This document shows positions 61,284-64,000 of a stretch of DNA of 64,000 nucleotides, in pieces (the first letter of the stretch is position 1; each line of letters begins with the position of its first letter). The position numbers were made by a program, and so were the translations under genes. Under the pieces are notes generated by a model. It was not told the DNA's origin. It made no database searches and saw only the letters and a list, made by a program, of their open reading frames with translations. Source of the stretch: Glycocaulis profundi (GTDB taxonomy: Bacteria > Pseudomonadota > Alphaproteobacteria > Caulobacterales > Maricaulaceae); NCBI GenBank assembly GCA_007050995.1, contig VJOU01000014.1:47461-111460 (forward strand), given 5' to 3'.

Positions 61284-61943
61284 ATGAGCGAGAACAAGCG
61301 CCCGATCTGGATCATTCCCGCCGCCGCGGGCGTGGCCTGTCTGCTGGTGGCCGTGACCGTGCTGGCCCTGAACGACCGCAGCCAGCCGCGGGCCGAATAC
61401 CAGCCCGGCGCGGTGCGCACCTCGGGCGAGGCCCAGGTGGGCGGCGAATACGAGCTGGTCCGCCACGACGGCGAGACCGTCACCGACGCGGATTTCCATG
61501 GCCGGCCGCAGCTGATCTATTTCGGCTTCACCTACTGCCCGGACGTCTGCCCGATGTCGCTGCAGGTGATGAAGGCGGCCCTCGACCATCTGCCCGAGGA
61601 TCAGGCCGCCCAGTTCCAGCCCATCCTGATCAGCGTGGACCCCGAGCGCGACACGCCCGAATCCCTGGCCCAGTACGTCACCGCCCCGGCCTTTCCCGAG
61701 GGCCTGGTGGGGCTGACGGGGTCGCCCGAGCAGGTGCGGCAGGCCGCGGACGCCTACCGGGTGTGGTATCAGCGGGCCGAAGACGATGGCGTTTCAGGCG
61801 ATTATCTGGTCGACCATTCCTCGCTGATCTATTTCATGGACCGGCAGGGGGGCTTCGTGGAAGTCTTCCCCCATTCCGCGCCGCCCGAGCAGATCGCGGC
61901 GCGCCTTGAACGATTTCTAGAGGAAGACGGCGCACGTTCATAA
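61284..61943 (+). CDS. senC: SCO1/SenC/PrrC copper chaperone
   Basis: A 219-residue membrane-anchored thioredoxin-fold protein that helps load copper into cytochrome oxidase and can pass redox signals. One N-terminal span (WIIPAAAGVACLLVAVTVLAL) is followed by the copper site FGFTYCPDVCPMS (Cys-x3-Cys) and the His in DYLVDHSSLIYF. ISVDPERDTPESLAQYV is conserved. ATG at 61284 has GGAG upstream; 61269 is possible. The gene lies beside regB, as in Rhodobacter, so the cluster forms one redox unit. Confidence 0.94.
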   Translation: MSENKRPIWIIPAAAGVACLLVAVTVLALNDRSQPRAEYQPGAVRTSGEAQVGGEYELVRHDGETVTDADFHGRPQLIYFGFTYCPDVCPMSLQVMKAALDHLPEDQAAQFQPILISVDPERDTPESLAQYVTAPAFPEGLVGLTGSPEQVRQAADAYRVWYQRAEDDGVSGDYLVDHSSLIYFMDRQGGFVEVFPHSAPPEQIAARLERFLEEDGARS

Positions 61944-62004
61944 GTCCGGCGCCTCTGTCCTGCCCGCCGCGGGAGGAAAACGGCGGGCGATCAGGAGGCT
62001 ATGG

Positions 62005-63285
62005 ATGCTCTATTCCTTCGTGGAGATGACCCGCGCGGCGATGCTGCCCTGGCGCGCCGCGGCCAACATCACGCGCGAGGCGCTGCGCCACCCGCTCAAC
62101 CCGGCGGGCGAGACCCTGATGGGCCGTCAGGCCGCCGCCGCGGCGGACCTGTTCGAGACCCTGACGCGCTATTACGGCAAGCCGGACTGGGAGGTCTCGC
62201 CGGTCGAGATCGACGGCCGGGCGGTGGACGTGAGCGTGGAGACCGTCTGGTCGAAGCCCTTCTGCGATCTTCTGCATTTCAAGCGCGACCGGGCGGCGCT
62301 GGGCCGCGCGCGGGGCGTCAAGCAGGGCGCGATCGAGGATCCCAAGGTGCTGCTGGTCGCGCCCATGAGCGGGCATCACGCCACCCTGCTGCGCGGCACG
62401 GTGCAGGCCTTCCTGCCCGATCACGAGGTCTACATCACCGACTGGACCGATGCGCGTCTGGTCCCGGTCGCGGAAGGCCGGTTCGATCTGGACGACTACA
62501 TCGAATATGTGCGCGAGATGATCGCCGAAGTCGGCCCCGGCGCCCATGTGGTCGCGGTCTGCCAGCCCGGCCCGCCGGTGCTGGCCGCCATCGCCCTGAT
62601 GGCCGAGGACGAGGACCCCGCCCGGCCGCTGAGCATGACCTTCATGGGCTCGCCCATCGACGCGCGCAAATCGCCCACCGTACCGAACAAGCTGGCCGAG
62701 GAGCGGCCCTATTCGTGGTTTGAATCCAATCTGATCCACACCGTGCCCGCGCCCTATCCGGGCGCGATGCGGCGGGTCTATCCCGGCTTCCTGCAGCTCA
62801 CCGGGTTCATCAACATGAACTATGAGCGGCACATGGACGCCCACCACCAGTATTTCCAGAATCTGGTCAAGGGCGACGGGGATTCCACCGACCGGCACCG
62901 GACCTTCTATGACGAGTATCTGGCGGTCATGGACCTGACCGAGGAATTCTACCTTCAGACCATCCGCGACGTGTTCCAGGAGCACAGGCTGCCGCGCGGC
63001 GAGATGACCGTGAAGGGCCGCCCGGTGCGCCCCGAACGCATCACCGACGTGGCGCTGCTGACGGTCGAGGGCGAGAACGACGACATCTCCGGCATCGGCC
63101 AGACCCAGGCCGCCCACGACCTGTGCGCGGGCCTGCCCCAGTCCATGCAGGAGGACTGGGTCCAGCCCGAGGTGGGCCATTACGGGGTGTTCAACGGGCG
63201 GCGCTTCCGCGAGGAGATCGCTCCGCGCATGAAGGCCTTCATGAAGAAGCACGCCGCCCGGTCCGCGAAGGGCAAGGCGGCCTGA
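62005..63285 (+). CDS. phaZ: Intracellular polyhydroxyalkanoate depolymerase
   Basis: Breaks down stored polyhydroxybutyrate granules. It is 426 residues. It begins MLYSFVEMTRAAMLPWR, typical of this family, and the nucleophile region HVVAVCQPGPPVLAAI has Cys where a lipase has Ser, as in the known PhaZ1 group. VLLVAPMSGHHATLLRG, YITDWTDARLVP and the late WVQPEVGHYGVFNGRRF, with the His, complete the fold. AGGAGG is 6 bases before the ATG at 62005. It is evidence that the organism stores PHB. Confidence 0.95.
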   Translation: MLYSFVEMTRAAMLPWRAAANITREALRHPLNPAGETLMGRQAAAAADLFETLTRYYGKPDWEVSPVEIDGRAVDVSVETVWSKPFCDLLHFKRDRAALGRARGVKQGAIEDPKVLLVAPMSGHHATLLRGTVQAFLPDHEVYITDWTDARLVPVAEGRFDLDDYIEYVREMIAEVGPGAHVVAVCQPGPPVLAAIALMAEDEDPARPLSMTFMGSPIDARKSPTVPNKLAEERPYSWFESNLIHTVPAPYPGAMRRVYPGFLQLTGFINMNYERHMDAHHQYFQNLVKGDGDSTDRHRTFYDEYLAVMDLTEEFYLQTIRDVFQEHRLPRGEMTVKGRPVRPERITDVALLTVEGENDDISGIGQTQAAHDLCAGLPQSMQEDWVQPEVGHYGVFNGRRFREEIAPRMKAFMKKHAARSAKGKAA

Positions 63286-63326
63286 CCCGCGTTGCCGCTG
63301 CGGCGGCGGGCGCCTAGCATCGGCCG

Positions 63327-64000
63327 ATGACCCTGCCCGTCCCACTCCCCTCCCGGCTCGGCTTCGGCGTGTCCGGCGTGCATGGCACGCCCCTGATCGG
63401 GCGGCCGGACACCGTGGCGCTGATCGAGCGCGCTTCAGAGCGGGGCGTGCGCGTGTTCGACACCGCGCCCTCCTATGGCGGCGGCGAGGCGGAGCGGCGT
63501 CTGGGCGCGGCGCTGAAGACGATGGACCGGTCCCGGGTCTGGATTTCCACCAAGGCGGGCGTGACCGGCTCGGCTCTGACCGGGCGGCGGCGTGATTTCA
63601 GCCCCGGCGCCATCGAGGCAGGCGTGCGCGCCAGCCTGTCCCGGCTCGGCGTGGAGGGCGTTGACGGACTGTTCCTGCACGGCGCGGGGGCGGGCGAGCT
63701 GACCCCTGCCCTTATGCGGCGGCTGGATGATCTGCGCGCCGCGGGCGCCTTCGCCCTTCTGGGCGCGGCGGGCCGGGGCGCCGAGCTCGACGCGGCGCTC
63801 CAGACAGGCCGGTTCCAGCTCCTGATGACTCCGGTCCATCCCTTCATCCGTGACGACGCGCGCGCCCGGCTGAGCGCCGCGAAGGCCGCGGGGCTGGCCG
63901 TGCTGGGCATCGAGACCGCCGGGCCTGGGCTGGCCCCGCTGCGGCCGCCCGGGACCGTCGCGGACCTTCACGGGCTGGCGCGGGGTCTGGTCGCGCGGGC
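63327..64000 (+). CDS. Aldo/keto reductase family protein, 3' end beyond the window
   Basis: The frame from ATG 63327 is open to the window edge, giving 224 residues of an incomplete protein. The reductase tetrad can be read: Asp and Tyr in RVFDTAPSYGGGEAERRLG, Lys in WISTKAGV, and His in VDGLFLHGA. These are the family's TIM-barrel positions, normally using NADPH. The segment RLGFGVSGVHGTPLIG at the start suits the D-threo-aldose or galactose-dehydrogenase-like branch, but that is weak. The gene starts 42 bases after phaZ on the same strand and may share its transcript. Confidence 0.85.
   Translation, partial: MTLPVPLPSRLGFGVSGVHGTPLIGRPDTVALIERASERGVRVFDTAPSYGGGEAERRLGAALKTMDRSRVWISTKAGVTGSALTGRRRDFSPGAIEAGVRASLSRLGVEGVDGLFLHGAGAGELTPALMRRLDDLRAAGAFALLGAAGRGAELDAALQTGRFQLLMTPVHPFIRDDARARLSAAKAAGLAVLGIETAGPGLAPLRPPGTVADLHGLARGLVAR

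Overview
The window is a gene-dense, very GC-rich stretch of bacterial chromosome. It looks like an alphaproteobacterium of the Caulobacterales / Maricaulales / Hyphomonadales type. The support is gene content: a ZauP-ZapA pair, a RegB/RegA/SenC redox cluster, fabA-fabB, an intracellular PHA depolymerase, a large sugar-acid TonB receptor, and many GTG/TTG starts. The genus is not settled from the sequence. No tRNA, rRNA, CRISPR array, insertion sequence or prophage was seen. No gap between genes exceeds 300 bases.

Layout. 1-2.7 kb: the end of a Tyr/His/Gly-rich protein, a secreted cupin, an AraC-type regulator and a small secreted nuclease. 2.8-9.1 kb: a sugar-nucleotide cluster (glmS, galU, UDP-glucuronate epimerase, ugd, WbpE-like aminotransferase). 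9.1-14 kb: nadE, a pentapeptide-repeat protein, a short ribD and gpmA. 14-18.9 kb: more envelope sugar genes (rfbD, kdsD, phosphohexomutase, UDP-sulfoquinovose synthase). 18.9-23 kb: lptD beside a LuxI/LuxR quorum-sensing pair. 23-26.3 kb: small exported proteins, an exported amidohydrolase and a keto-acid hydratase. 43-56 kb: a PEP-carboxylase homologue with altered active-site motifs, a Pif1-like helicase, moeB, an exported metallo-beta-lactamase-fold enzyme, fabA-fabB, a YmdB-type phosphoesterase, fpr and fau. 56-64 kb: probable 6S RNA, zapA-zauP, a periplasmic transglutaminase-like protein, regA-regB-senC, phaZ and a partial aldo/keto reductase.

The most coherent system runs from about 26.3 to 42.8 kb. 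It is a pectin / hexuronate utilisation locus: an exported pectate lyase in one operon with a three-part TRAP transporter, a large TonB-dependent receptor, kduI and kduD for unsaturated uronates, uxaC, a UxuB/UxaB-type reductase and uxaA for free hexuronates, and kdgK where both routes meet. A LacI-family regulator sits in the middle. An identical 15-base sequence, TGGTAACCGGTGTCA in one orientation or the other, lies upstream of the lyase, upstream of uxaC, and between lacI and uxaA. Two diverged copies lie upstream of the TonB receptor. This is best read as the operator of one regulon. A KDPG aldolase is not present in the window.

Other points that stand out are a strong palindrome placed like a lux box upstream of luxI, a RibD that has lost most of its reductase domain, the altered catalytic motifs of the PEP-carboxylase homologue, a transglutaminase-like protein with a changed third catalytic residue, and a foldable 6S RNA candidate between zapA and fau. 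Functions are assigned by reading motifs and gene order, with no database search.
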